A stretch of DNA of 64,000 bases from the NCBI GenBank assembly GCA_964034945.1, contig OZ035960.1, forward strand, positions 91,291,848 through 91,355,847, written 5' to 3'. This document shows, one piece after another, positions 20,911 to 32,926 of this stretch. The notes beneath the pieces are model-generated. The model was not told the DNA's origin. It searched no databases and saw only the letters and a list, made by a program, of their open reading frames with translations. The position numbers were made by a program, and so were the translations under genes. How positions within the stretch are numbered: position 1 is the stretch's first letter; the number at the start of each line of letters is the position of its first letter. The DNA comes from Chrysopilus asiliformis. Its lineage: Eukaryota; Arthropoda; Insecta; Diptera; Rhagionidae.

Positions 20911-23276
20911 TAAAATATTTCCACGACACAACAAATGCCAAAGAAACAAACAATAAATCATAAAAGCGGTGTTATCTGATTTTTAGGTATGATCATTTCA
21001 ACAGAAGATTGGCAAAGAAATGCCTGCACAAATTTCTCAATTACTTCGCCAACAAATATAATAAAAGTAAGGTAATTTTCCGATAAATAACCCGAAGCAA
21101 CCAATAATGTCCCGAGAAATGCTGGCTGTCATCAAATTTCTAAAAATATAATTAAGAAGAAACATTTTGTTATTTATTTCACCAATTGAACAATGTCTTT
21201 CGACTGTTGCCAATTACATTGGGGCGCATCGTCGAGAATTCCCAAGAATAACAAAAGAACATCCATATCCATGGTCTCCCAATTTTCAAGACCAATTTAC
21301 GGTTGATTTGGATTCGGGTAGAGAAAATTACCCTCGCTCGGTCATAATTCAAATATCACCTAACCTAACCTAACAATGTAACAACAGAATGACAATAGTT
21401 GAAAAGTATTGTGTTAAAAAAAAATTGTGTACGTGTGTAGGTTATGTTTGTTCTTTTTTATAATTTTCTCATGTTCCCGTCAACGAATTTCTTTTTCGGT
21501 TCACTTCGCTTTTGGTGTTTTGGGCATGTGTTCAATGGCCCTCATGGGGTATTTTCATTTGTTCCGTTATTTACCTTTATTTAGAGTCCTTTGAGCCAAC
21601 CATTGTCCACATAAATTATAAATTTGGGGTAATAAAACATTTTCACAAAATTAGGGGACAGTATGAACGTCAAGAACAGAGAATTACCCACAATGTCAAA
21701 TGTCAGCTAGTGTCGTGGTCATTTACAGTGTATTCGGGTGAACTGGATATGGGCCTGGATATCTAGAGACCTTGGATTCTGTCGGTCGACCAGTAGATCT
21801 CCTTTGACCGCTATTAAGTGGGATTTCGTTCGATATATGGCTAGTGGCATCATCATCTGGTCCGATACTTAGTGGGTTATGGGAACAGTATTAAATTTCT
21901 GTCTTATTTCGGAATAAAAAAATAAAAAAACCGCACTAAAAGTCAATACCGTCCTGATATGGATCAGGCCAAATAAACATGAGAATGAATTTCTTGTGGT
22001 TTTTGGTAAAATGTTCATGATGGCAATTCAATTCCGCTTCATCTTGTTTCGAATATCCTAGAAGGATCCCACTTCTGATGGCATCATCACACATTACCCT
22101 GAGATATGAGAATTGGACCTAACATTTTTTTTTTCGTTTGTTTGTTTTCAATCTTCAGTTCTTATAGTGTTGGTTCTTTGAATCGTAAAATGCTGGGCCC
22201 AGTATCATCGATTTGTCCATTTTCACTCAAGTTATGGCAGCACTGGGCGTGTATTCTTGTGGGTGGATGAATAACTGATGGCTAGCAGCACTAAGGGTGG
22301 AATATGGCAGGCACTTTCGAGAAAGTTTTATGGAAATTTTCTTATCTTAAATGTCCAATAATTGCAAATGTAGGTACCCGTGAAGTGGGACCGTTCCCAA
22401 CTATACTGCGAGTGTTATATGGGCGTACTATGGCCGAATGCTTTTTCATTCCATTTGATTTTATTTTATTGAACCTCTTTGAGAATGTTGAGAATTTATG
22501 GATGCGCAATTATTGCCAGTTTCTGTGTGGCAATCTGGGCCTATTTCAAGTGAATTGAAGACGAGTTTAGGATAGGAAATGAATTAACAATAATAAGTTT
22601 TCAATGTCCTTAAAAAAAACTTTCTATCTATTCAATTCTATTGTTTGGTTAACATAAAACCGTAATTTTCAAATAATTTCGGTTCGTTTGGCAGATAAGT
22701 AAGGGGTATTTGTTAGAAATTGATAAATTTTGATTTTTCTTTTAGTGGTTGGTATTTGAATATTGGGAATGGTATTCGTTAAATTAGATTTATGGTGGTA
22801 TTTACATTAATTTTGTTTCAAACTAAAAAAATGGCTCTATTTTTTATATATGAATAGGGTAAGACTAGAAAAGATGGCGTTAAGAACACATCTCGATTAG
22901 AAATAAATCTATTCTCCGCATATTTCCGGACCAAAGAAAATGTTTTTATCTAAAGATGTCAGGACACTTGCCAGAACACTTCATTCGAAAAAAGTTTTTG
23001 AAAAGACAGCACGTAGAACAGAGGAGTACTGTTCCCCAAAACTTGGCCATAAATTATTCATTTGATAAATTTGGATAATTATAACCAAAGTTTATATAAA
23101 TTACAAACCAAATTTTATAGAACTAACAAAATTAAATGGTCTTATTGATCAAATTAAACCAAGCGATAAATTTTTATTTTAAATTTTGTTGTATCTACAA
23201 AAAAGTATGAAATTAATAACACAAAATTCTTAATATTTAACATGTTGTTTTTTGTTATTTTGATAATACAGTAGAG
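20911..23276. other. Non-coding stretch, no gene recognised
   Basis: Moderately unique DNA. Open frames at 21167-21373, 21512-21766 and 22304-22558 (+, 68-84 codons) have no recognisable domain or flanking splice signals. Three CCTAA units occur at 21359-21374 (see rejected items). Confidence 0.45.
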
Positions 23277-23278
23277 AT

Positions 23279-23418
23279 TCGGTAATTCTTAGTTATTGTA
23301 GTCAAGCCATTTCCATGCTCGACCAGAAAAGTTCGAATTACAGAGATATAAAATAATGGTTGTTCGAATTAGCGTGGTATTCGAATTACCGAGTGTTCAA
23401 ATTACCGAGTCTCTACTG
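23279..23418. mobile_element. pogo-type MITE, TA duplication
   Basis: 140 bp with ends CAGTAGAGATTCGGTAATT and AATTACCGAGTCTCTACTG (one mismatch), flanked by TA at 23277-23278 and 23419-23420. CAGT ends with TA duplications fit pogo/Tigger MITEs. Inside are several further copies of TTCGAATTAC.G, so the arms are internally repetitive. Confidence 0.88.
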
Positions 23419-23420
23419 TA

Positions 23421-24790
23421 TTTTCCATTCAGTGTATGGACGCATTAATAACAGCGCATTGTGTTGGTTACCATACTTTCTCGATTCAAAACTCCATTGG
23501 TTTTTTACACATTTTCTGGAAATGCGGAACATAAATTGAAATTAAAAATATTCCTTCTAGCTAATAAAAAATTTCATCAATAAACCAGCAAAATTTCTTT
23601 TCGCTTTTTGTGAATTTTCTGTAGAAAGCGAAGCGCAAAATTGTTTTTCGGGTAGAAAGAGAAATCTATTTATGATTTCCTCCTCGCAGAACCAAAAATG
23701 TCCACGTGTTGACTTATCTATGGTAGCAAATTCCACATGAAAACAAGCCGACGTGGGTTGCGCGGAAAACATTGAATGCCTACAATCGACAGCTCCCGGG
23801 GGCTTCAATTCGAGAATATGGCGTTTTTTTTTAAAGTTATTTAGTTTTTTTTTTGTAACCATCATAGCCAGTGAAGTACTTGACCTTTCAATATTCTCTG
23901 TTAAAATTCTGTTTTCCTCGTTGTTTGTTCTTTTTTCGTGACTCTCGCTGGCAGTATCGTTGGGGCCCAATGAAATTGAAATTTGTTGGAATCACAGAAG
24001 CCCCAGTGCTTTCGCCCAAAGGTGTGACCGAATCGGATCCACAAACTAAGGGGGGTGCGATCAAATAAAACGGCTTCTGTCTGTTAACCCACCGCGGGCC
24101 GCCTTTGACTTTGATTAGAGAAGATTCCATATTTTATCTCGTATTTGTTTAATTTTGAATTCAGTCCATGATGGTGTCGAGGTCGATCCATGGGGGAGTC
24201 CACTCTGTCTTTTGACTTCAATCGAGAAGCCCCCAATGGAGTAGCGCTCCGCCAGCATAGGAATTTCGGTATGAAGAAAGAAGATTTCGATCGAATGACG
24301 ACGGCTAATCGAATTAGCGAGCGGCTCAACTTTGTCTTTCAATAAAACTTGGCTGTCAATTAGGAAAGTCGACTTGATTTGTGTTGAGGATTCCCTCAAA
24401 TCCGCTGGCTTAAAATTTTTGATTGGAAATTGCGTCAGCGATGGGTAAGTAATTTCGTTAATGTGAAACATATGTCGAAGAAATTTCAATCTTATAGGAA
24501 ACTATAATCAGAACACTTTAATCTCACCAAAAACAGCAACAACAACAGTGAAAGCATCTGTTAATCTTCTTCACATCATTGTAGATTTTTTTTCAAGTAG
24601 AATTTTCCACGTTGATTGAGGTTTTCGTGGTAATTTTGGTTGATTTTTAATTAAAATTCGATCGCCTTTGTCTTTAACCGAGCCTAGCGAAAATTGCGAT
24701 TTCAATTAATTTTCATTGGAATATTAAAATATTGAAATAATTGTGCTTTTCCTGCTTCATAATATTGGTTATAAGTATTTTTATACTCTA
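23421..24790. other. Non-coding stretch, long frames but no gene called
   Basis: GC-richer than its surroundings at 23700-24480. It carries overlapping minus-strand frames of 137 (23557-23970) and 124 (24115-24489) codons, but the other strand is equally open and no domain or splice structure is apparent. Possibly constrained non-coding DNA or a decayed element. Confidence 0.4.
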
Positions 24791-25110
24791 CTAGCTTGCA
24801 TACCCGTCGTTGCCGGGTTAAGTTTTTTCAAATTTTTTTTATGATCTATGTTGGAGCTAAACTTCAGGCCAATCGGTTCAGTAGTTTCCCCGCGAAAGAG
24901 TAACATGGCGCAAAAACTAAGTTTCGAAATCACTTTACCCCCTCCCCTTACTCCCCCCACCCCTCGCGCTACTTTTCTGTATGTCTATGTTGTAACCAGA
25001 ACTACCACAGACACTCATGCCAAATTTCAAGTCAATCGGTTCAGCCGTTTTTGTGTGAAAGAGGAACAGACAGACAGACACCAACTCATTTTTTTATATA
25101 TTAGTATAAT
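24791..25110 (-). mobile_element. Repeat C, copy 1 (Helitron-like 3' end)
   Basis: Read on the minus strand it runs from ACTAATATATAAA..ATGAGTTGGTG, a GTCTGTCTGTCTG microsatellite and AAAAACGGCTGAACCGATTG to AACCCGGCAACGACGGG..GCAAGCTAG. A short GC stem-loop (CCCG...CGGG) 10-12 bases before CTAG resembles the CTRR 3' end of Helitrons. No Rep/helicase. Class assignment is inference. Confidence 0.5.
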
Positions 25111-25124
25111 TTACTAAACCGTTT

Positions 25125-25680
25125 GAAGCGCATCGAACCAATCGTCAACTGCCCCAGAGCTTACCCAATGATAAAAAATTTTTGTGTCTGCTGTTGAACA
25201 ACATTAATTTTTAAAAGGATTGAACTAGAGACTTGAAATTTTTTATAGTTTCGTTTCTTGTAAATGGTAAAGCTATATTTTTCGGACCATTTCTTTTTCC
25301 CTCCCTCATAGAAACGAATTAGTTTTTTTTTGTAATTTTCCCGAAAACGGTGCGTCGTATTGAACACTTTTGAAAGGTAAAATATGTTTAGAATATGATT
25401 TTACATAACTCCTCCATACATCAAAATCCAATTGGACCACTCATTCCCCCTCCTCAAATAGAATACTTTTCCCTATTTTTTTCGAAAATGGTGCATCGTG
25501 TCGAAAAATGTATAAAGATGAAATGTGTTTAGAATATCATTTTACATAACCGTTCCATGCATCAAAATCCAAACGGACCACAACTTCTCCCGCCCTGTTC
25601 TATACAAATGATTTTTTCATTGAAATTTTTGTCTCATATAAAGTATTAGAAGATTGGCACCTGGCAATTGAAGCTTTTTT
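25125..25680 (+). repeat. Dispersed repeat A copy
   Basis: Starts near ACCGTTTGAAGCGCATCGAACCAATCGTC and ends near CCTGGCAATTGAAGC. It contains two or three diverged units of about 150 bp marked by ATTTTACATAAC.CCTCCATACATC-like blocks (near 25391 and 25541). The microsatellite present in other copies is missing here. Confidence 0.6.
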
Positions 25681-27139
25681 TTGTATCATATTTCTAGGTG
25701 GATTTAGAACTTGTCAAATCGAAGTTTGCTTGCGATTTCCTCTCCACTGTGACACCTACAGTTTTACATAAATTGTTGACAACATTTGCAAGGCATAGCG
25801 AATACTAGAATCCTAGAATCCGTGAAACGAAATTTGTGGGGTTTCGATATTTTCCCAAATTTTATTACCATCTCGGGAAAATATGCATTTATATTTCATC
25901 AATAAAAAAAAAGATTTTACTACGATCTCATACTATTTACAACAAAGCATAAACGTTCCTTGCATAATGCCACAAATTCGATTGATAAAACTTTAATTAA
26001 CAAAGTTTCCAGCATGATGTTGAAGCTCTTCAGGAGAAAGTTTAAAACTTTTAATAAATATTAAAATTTGCTATTTAAAAACGTATCCTAATGGAAGCTT
26101 TTTAGCTTGTGCGAATTATTTAAATATTTAACACGAAAGTTTCACAAAAGTTTAGAGTATTGTTTAATAATTGAAATGTGTCTGGTGTGTGTTTTTGAAA
26201 AAAAAACGAAATAAATACCGAAGTCATTCACTCATTTGAAATTTTTACAGTTAAATTAAATTGTCCTCAATTTTTCATTGAACAATCATCCGTTTGTTAA
26301 AGTGTGGAAAACAGAGACAAAAGATAAGCCTGAAGCTCTAACTCGAAAGCCACTCGACCGATTGATATATATTTTAGGCTCATGCCCTTTTAGAAAAAAG
26401 GGAAATTACGTCTTAAATTATACGGTTTGCTATTTTTCCAGTATGCTCTCGTAGCATATAGGGAAAAATTTTTTTTTGAAATAAACGTCAGATTTTTTTC
26501 TCTGATTTTAATAAGTAATGTATGCATAAGTCGTAAGGACAGGCCATTTTCACATTCTAAGTAATAAGGGGGCTGTTTTCCGTTACAGCCTCTCTCCTAC
26601 TATTTAGTGTTTAACCATTGAACCATTTCTGATTCATGGTTTATACTCGACCTTTAGCATTGAATCCTATTGGAATTTCTCGGCTTATAAGGTCTGCAAA
26701 AACAACAAAATTATATTATTTTTGCGGATGTTTTCACATCCAAATTTCCCCCCAACAGGTCGGACATGTCTGCCCTGAAAACCCATCAGGAGCCTGTTTC
26801 TGGTATGGAAAGCTGGCTCACCGTTATCAGAGCCTGCTTTGCCAGCTTCCACGCAGGCTTACAGGATTTTGGTGGAGTAAAACTCGATTTGAGTAGCCTC
26901 TCTCCTACTATCTCCTGAACTGTTTAGCCCCATTTTTTGATCCGGTTTGCACTTTTGACCAGGTTATATCGAAGGAAAATTATCACAGTCCTCTATCATT
27001 TAGTGCAGGGCCAGGAAAGCTTTGAAAGTTCTCGGGCATCCACTACCACTGACAAGCGATTTACTTGTTTATATGGCTTACGCTCCGAGCCAAGTTCAAA
27101 ATTTGGCTTAGCATCGACTACCTGAGTTTGAAAAGTTTT
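25681..27139. other. Non-coding stretch, no gene recognised
   Basis: AT-rich to about 26560. The part at 26570-27130 holds two copies of TAGCCTCTCTCCTACTAT (near 26587 and 26895) and resembles short blocks near 51000 and 44640, so it is probably decayed repeat. Frames at 26636-26896 and 26937-27125 (+) lack domains. Confidence 0.4.
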
Positions 27140-27690
27140 ATTTAGCTTGCTTTTTTGTCTGTCTGTTTATTTGTCTGTCAGGGTCATTTTTTGTAATCTA
27201 TTTTTGACCCAATTCCATTCGTTCTAGAGGCTTAAAATTTTGCACACATACATATGTAAGTCCGATGACAATACAATATTTTCACTACCTCGTCCTTGTG
27301 AGGATAAGGGAAAGTCCTGCAGGGATAACGTGATTATCCTTTTCCTCAATTTTTTCGGAAAAAAATCTCGTCCAGCGGTTTTGGGATCGCTGAATCCGAT
27401 TCTGGAGTAAAAAAGTCCGTAAGGACATCTCAAAGCCATATTTGAGGGCTGAAATTTATATAAAAGCGCGGTAAAAGATAAGAAAGATTTAGAAAAATAA
27501 GAAAAAATTTAAAACAAGTTTTTATTAAAATAATGTAGTGAAAAGGAAAAAAATATTTTTTAGGCGCTGTGTATCAGAAATAAAAGCAAGATAAAAAATA
27601 AAATAAATGTTTTCTCGCTTTTATTTCGGATACGCAACGTCCAAAAAATTATTTAAGTACATTTTCCTTTTAAGTACATTTTTTTTCAAT
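27140..27690 (+). repeat. Repeat cluster with repeat H copy 2
   Basis: A CTGTCTGTCTGTTTATTTGTCTGTC tract and GAGGCTTAAAATTTTGC resemble family A. GGGATCGCTGAATCCGATTCTGGAG (27370 on) matches 8588-8612 beside the Tc1 element. From 27500 to 27690 comes the H foldback with TCAGAAATAAAAGC arms. Confidence 0.55.
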
Positions 27691-27949
27691 CTTTTTTTCG
27701 GTATATAAGCATGTTGTGTGCTGAAATTACGTCGGTTATCATTTTGGTGAATCAAAAAAGCTTTTTAAATATGAATTTCTCACCATACCTGCTTTGATGA
27801 AGCACAGCATGTGTGGTAATCGTCGATGCAATTTTGAGTTGTCTCGTAGGTTTGAGTGAGTGCTTAAGTAGCAAAATTTATCTTGGATTGCCATGAAACT
27901 TGAAATCCAACAGAAAAAATGTATAAAAAATCATTTCTTCGACTAGAAC

Positions 27950-28175
27950 CAAAAAATAGGATCTGGGACAAAAATTATTTTATGAAATATGCGCCGCAGG
28001 CGAATTTTTTGAAAGCATAATGTAGCGTAATGATTTAAATCTATAAATCCACAGTTCTTTTGTGAAAAGCAGCTTTATTTTTCGATCTTTTTCATGGTTT
28101 TTAAATAACTGCAACTGAAATTCTGAAAATACCAAAAGAGAACAATTCGCCGCAGACGAAATTTGCAAGATATGT
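27950..28175 (-). repeat. Dispersed repeat D, copy 2
   Basis: Two inverted D motifs, ATGCGCCGCAGGCGAA (27989-28004) and TTCGCCGCAGACGAA (28146-28160), bracket 140 bp of AT-rich sequence with an AAATAACTGCAAC-type block also seen in copies 1 and 4. Confidence 0.55.
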
Positions 28176-28841
28176 TAACTTTAACTAGGATTCTCTGTTA
28201 AAACTCAATTAGACTACGACAGAAACTTCAATTAACATAATTTTGATTCATTTCAAATTTTGGCTTTTTTCTAAGACGAAACCGAAATTTGGCGCTCCCA
28301 AAATCGTGTCGTCCGTGGATTTAAAAAATTGCACGGGTTTTTTTATTCGCTTCAAAATATTTGCAAATTAAGAAAAAATGCCATACGTCCGTTAAAGTGC
28401 TAAGATAAAATAATTTATAAAGTTTGTTCAACCTTTATTAAATAAACGGTGTAAGAAAAAAATGCAAATCCCATCTCAAACCGTAAATCGATTCAAAAAC
28501 ATAAAATAATTTCCTTAATATCAAATTTCCATATGGTGAAGAAAATGATTTTCTTAGATTGCGTTTCGAAAATGACACTGCATGATATTATTCTGGGATT
28601 TCCTTTGAAAAAGCCAATTAAAATAAATAAAATTCTCATTAGTGCGTACAGTAAATTTTCATCATTCTGAATGAAAAGAAAAATTTTGATACCCGAATGG
28701 GCGACGCATACACACATACGCAAACCTTTAAAATATTCACATTTAAGTTTCGAAAAAGATTTATTTTACTTATTTTTTTGTTTCATGTTTAAAGAGTTCT
28801 ATTTTTAACTATTCTGAATTTCCTTTTCTTTTTCATTACAG
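28176..28841. other. Non-coding stretch before candidate exon
   Basis: AT-rich, ends in a pyrimidine tract and AG at 28840-28841 that would serve as a splice acceptor. No other feature. Confidence 0.45.
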
Positions 28842-28913
28842 ATCGTAGAACTTGAATGCTGTGAAACGTGGCGCATCGACGTTGGCGCAAAGCATCGCGA
28901 CGCCTCGGTAGTC
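28842..28913 (+). other. Possible 72-base exon
   Basis: Preceded by TTTCCTTTTCTTTTTCATTACAG and followed by GTC|GTAAGT. It is 72 bases, open for 24 codons in exactly one frame (the first, phase 0 at both ends), and clearly GC-richer than its flanks. It could be coding in an alternative isoform or a leader exon. Confidence 0.4.
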
Positions 28914-30603
28914 GTAAGTTTTCACCGAAAATCCCAACATACAAAGAAAAGTGTGATAGAGAAAAACAAAGTGATCGTGCGGTAGATGCGATCGTATTAG
29001 TGACGATGATCCTCAGTGGAAAATTCTAATTTTACAAATCGCGCATTTTCCGACAGTCGGTTCGGTTTTCTCTACTAAAAAACTGACGGTTCGTTTTATT
29101 CCGGTGATCGAATTTGAGTCGCTCGAAAAACTGTCGACACGGTCCGAAATTACGGAGGACAGAATCGCGAAATCGTCGGAGAACTTTAGGTTTTTCTTTG
29201 TATTTGAAAATTTCTTGCTTATTTCCATTCGAGATCCAAAAAAATGCTAATAGTTTGGCTGTCGACTAGTAATGGTCTCGGGAGCAATATTCGAAAAGTC
29301 AACAACTACAACGATAGTGACGACAACGACACCTATAAATTGACGTCAACGTCGTCACCGCAATCACAAGAATAGCGCAACTTTGATGTTTTTATTTGTA
29401 GCGGCAGCGGCCATCTTGGTAAAGTTTTTACATCGACCGATCGGACTGACCGTCTGCTAACGGTGCCCCCCTATTTTGGGATACTGAAAATTCACCGAGT
29501 ATTGAACTGTCGAGGAAAAACGGAGCTGGTTTTTTTTTCTTACAGAGCATATTTTCACTGGAAACTCGTAGAAAATAATTTAAAAACTAAAAATAATAAA
29601 CAGAATCCAGTTTACGTGTCAAAATCTATTGAAAATTTGAAAAAGTTTGGAGATAACTGTAAGACCCTCCGGAACACAGGGTGAACATGGTTGAACGTAC
29701 GTGACAATAATTTTTTTACGTTGAAAGGAAAATTTTCTTAACTGAATTTTAGTGTAAATCAGCAAAACTTGTGGCAACTGTGCGTCGAAAATTGTGAATT
29801 GAGTGAAAATTGTGAAAAACAAAAAAAATTAATTATGTGCTAAAACAAATTCATTAAATACTGTTCTACAATTTTAGTACAAAAATATTCGTCAATCTGA
29901 ACAAATTTAATCAAGTAACACACTAGCTTCATTATAAATGAATTTTTCCTAAAAACAAACTAATGTTAATAATTGAAACTTAACCAAAGATTTTAATTTT
30001 TTGTTACTCAGTAATATTCGTACCTCCCTTTAAAATCCCACTTACACACGAGCTTATACTAATGTTATAAAAGAATTTGTTTGTTTTTGTTTTAGTTACA
30101 TGCGTAAATCATCTCATTTGTTATACAAAAAAATATCTATTTATCTTGTTTTTAGCTAATAGATTTTGTTAATAGTTTTCTAAGTTATTAATCAATTAAT
30201 ATTTACACAACTAACCGAATATTAAATGTGAAACAGTGAAGGAAATATTAAACATATCTTTTCATATATTTATACTTAGAATTTTAAAGTAAAACAGAGA
30301 AAAGTAAACATAATAAATTTTTGAATTGAGAAAAAAACACGCACAAACCAAGTTTAGACAAAAAAAAAGTTTGAAAACAACAAACAAGAAAGAAAAAAAA
30401 ATTGAGGTTAGAAAAGTGTAGTGCATTTTCACAAAGTGACGGAGTTGGAACGGTACTTTTCGGACAAAATCTTAAACGTCATTTTTAAAAACGGAGCATT
30501 TTTCGAAAGTGCTGGGGACAATCAGTTTGAAGGATCGAAAGAGCTAGAGTACGTTTGCGAACAAAACGAAGGAGATCTTTCGGTAGTGGGGGGTTAAATC
30601 GTC
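28842..30603 (+). other. Probable 5' leader of the 30604 gene
   Basis: DNA is GC-richer from 28842 to about 29460, with many TCG/CGA words, then AT-rich up to the start codon, with AAAGTG/GTGAAA words common in insect leaders. It carries many short upstream ATGs and stops. It may be one long 5' UTR exon, or a short exon (28842-28913) plus intron and a second leader exon. The transcription start cannot be fixed from sequence. Confidence 0.4.
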
Positions 30604-32754
30604 ATGGCAACGGCTGCCAAACAGCAAACAGTACGTGGTTCTACAGCATCATCAGCTACGTCGCCAGGCACTGGAAAAACGAAATCATCGGGTATTAGCC
30701 AATCATTAAATCTCGGGGGCACATCAGTTGTTGGACTGTCGCCCCACACAAAACAGTCAAAGGTCGGGGCAGCGTCGCTTTCGGGTGGTCCGGCGGCATT
30801 CCTCGAGACGGAAGAGGATATTGCAACGATCGCCAAACAGATATCCGATCATGCCGAAGCGATCTACCAGACGTGGAAGGCACGGGGTCTAGCCCCAACT
30901 GAGATTTTAAATTGTCATACAGCAACGAATGATGCATTTGGTAAAGCGTTGCTGACATCTTCCGTATCGTCCTCATCGCTATCGCCGTCGGGCTCGACAG
31001 GCTCATCGAAACGCAGCAGCCTCGATTCACCGGCTGTGGTTGCGGAGTTTCTCGCGCATTCGCCCGACATGTCGAACAATAATCTAGAAAAGCTCGTCAA
31101 CTCGTTTGTGAACGAGGACAAGGCGAGACAGCAGGCCGCCCGAAAGAATAGTGGCGGCAATCTCCTAACGTCTGGAACGATCAAGGATGCACTGCGAAAA
31201 TTCGAGAACACCTCATCGCCGGCTGGATACGTGAAACCCAACTTTTTAATGCGGAATTCAACATCCCCTCCAAATACTGCCGCTAGTGCATCTGTCAAGT
31301 CACCTGGATCGAATTTCCAGAAGAGCACCTCACCCCAGCCGAATAGTGTGATTGGTGGGAAAAAGGCGTCGTCCACAACGCCGGAACGGGGAACATCGCC
31401 GGGTTCAACTCAGCTGAATAAGAACGTTCCCGATGTCCTGATGGACACAATTAGCCAAACGAAACAACTGCCAAAAGATAGTGTCGCCAGCAAGCGGTCC
31501 GGATCGCCAGCGTCATCACCATCGACCCAGTCACCTTCGACACAGACGACGGGTGGTGCGGGTAGCGTTGGTAGCTACATAATTGGTTCATCTAGCCCTA
31601 ATAGTATTGGTCATAGTAATAATAGTAGCATTAGTAATACTAATTCGTCTTCATCAATTTCACTGTCGTCGTTATCATCATCGACTTCGCTATCGAGTGG
31701 TGTTAAGAAGCCACAAACGCCTGCTAAACCCGCCAGCCTGATAAATCATACACCGTCGTGGCCACTTAAGAATCGGATCAGTGTTGGTGGCAGCGGCGGT
31801 GGCAGTAGTGGATCAAATGTGACCAATACCTCGCCCATTAGTGGCGGCGGATCAACAATTAAGAATGGTATTAAGAACGGTGACGGCGGTGATCCGATTA
31901 AAGCGACAATTCACAAATCAATCGAATCGTGTAAGAATTCAGCCGATCTATTGGATGAAGTATCACGCGAAGAAGAACGCCTTATAAACGCACTAAAAAC
32001 GGGTATTGTGTTGAATAATAATGACACGAGTAGCAAACTTCCGGAAGTGATAACGTCAACGTTGAACGATAAAACCGATCACGGTAAGAAGAACTGGAAT
32101 AAGCCAGACGTGTCTACTGTGACCGGGAAGAAGCTATCGACATCGACGACATCTTCATCTCGCGGTAAGGTGATCAGCAACAGTGGGATTACCAGTGGTT
32201 CCAGTGGACTATCCTCAACAACATCCATAGTGGCAGCTGCAGCGGCGGCAGCAACGGCTGCGGTAGCAGCCAAAGGATCCCCATCGGCGGGGTCAGCGTC
32301 GTCGCCATCATGGAACGATGATGGATCGAAAGGACCAGTCTCTCTAGCAGATATCACCAATTCGGGATCAGGATCGGCGGGCGGTATCTCGACCACATCA
32401 GTCATTAATCCTAATTTACAAAAGGACATCTCCACATCTTCCGCAACAACGACGACGGCAACAGTTTCACCGCTGGCACCATCATCAGCGACAGCTATGT
32501 CTCCAGCGCCAGCCCCCACCCCTAATAAAATCAAGATACGGCCGAAGAATGATGCCGCCGTCCCTCATCCAGAGGCCAAACAAAATAGTAATGCTAGTTA
32601 CGGTAACAGTTATGTGAATAGGACTAACATTATAAATCCAGTTAGGCCATTCTTGACGCGCGGCTCCGTTGCCGAGCGTGTCCTCATGTTCGAGAAATGC
32701 CCGGATGTGAAGGCACCACTAAGGACTATCAATCGGGAACCACCTAAAATATCG
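30604..32754 (+). CDS. First coding exon, Ser-rich protein, 717 codons
   Basis: ATG at 30604 (context CGTCATGG) is preceded by an in-frame TAA at 30595, so it is the first possible start. The frame is open for exactly 717 codons to a consensus donor TCG|GTAAGT at 32755; the 66 codons beyond are intron. The protein is mostly low-complexity Ser/Thr/Gly/Asn, with an Ala run near residues 540-560, and many SP sites. Between these are islands that look conserved: residues 67-105 (acidic start, then KQISDHAEAIYQTWKARGLA), 155-182 (LEKLVNSFVNEDKARQQAAR), 190-201 (GTIKDALRKFE), about 435-465 (charged helix, SADLLDEVSREEERLINALK) and about 680-710 (TRGSVAERVLMFEKCP). There is no signal peptide or membrane segment, so a cytosolic scaffold or cytoskeletal role is plausible. 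The two short ALRKFE/ERVLMFE motifs recall actin- or CH-domain adaptors, but I cannot name the gene. C-terminal exons lie further right. Confidence 0.92.
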
Positions 32755-32760
32755 GTAAGT
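32752..32760 (+). other. Splice donor ending the large exon
   Basis: TCG|GTAAGT; the first intron base is 32755. The phase is 0, and coding character stops sharply here, with no Ser-rich codons beyond. Confidence 0.9.
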
Positions 32761-32792
32761 TTCACACGTTTATTTTTAACGATTTGTTATTA

Positions 32793-32924
32793 CAGTGGAA
32801 ACCGTTTATCACGACATGAAGAATTTAAGATCCCGGCTGGAGTCTATACAGTATTTTTCTATCGGATACAACGATCAACCAAATTTTTCGGTACCTTTAA
32901 GGTCTCTATTAGTGATTTTCACTG
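32793..32924. mobile_element. pogo-like MITE just inside the intron
   Basis: 132 bp beginning CAGTGGAAACCGTTTATCAC and ending TGATTTTCACTG, flanked by TA (32791-32792, 32925-32926). CAGTG(G/A)AAA ends plus TA fit a pogo/Tigger-type MITE, but the inverted repeats are short and diverged. It begins 38 bp after the splice donor. Confidence 0.5.
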
Positions 32925-32926
32925 TA

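Noticed and set aside
21357..21375. Three CCTAA units resembling the insect TTAGG telomere repeat
   Set aside because: Only three units in internal DNA. Flies lack TTAGG telomeres and such short runs occur by chance in AT-rich DNA.
30915..31376. 153-codon minus frame opposite the large exon
   Set aside because: Same reason: antisense shadow of the real exon with no independent signal.
32079..32534. 151-codon frame opposite the large exon
   Set aside because: Shadow of the GC-rich Ser/Ala coding strand; Val/Asp-rich composition is the complement of Ser/Thr/Ala codons.
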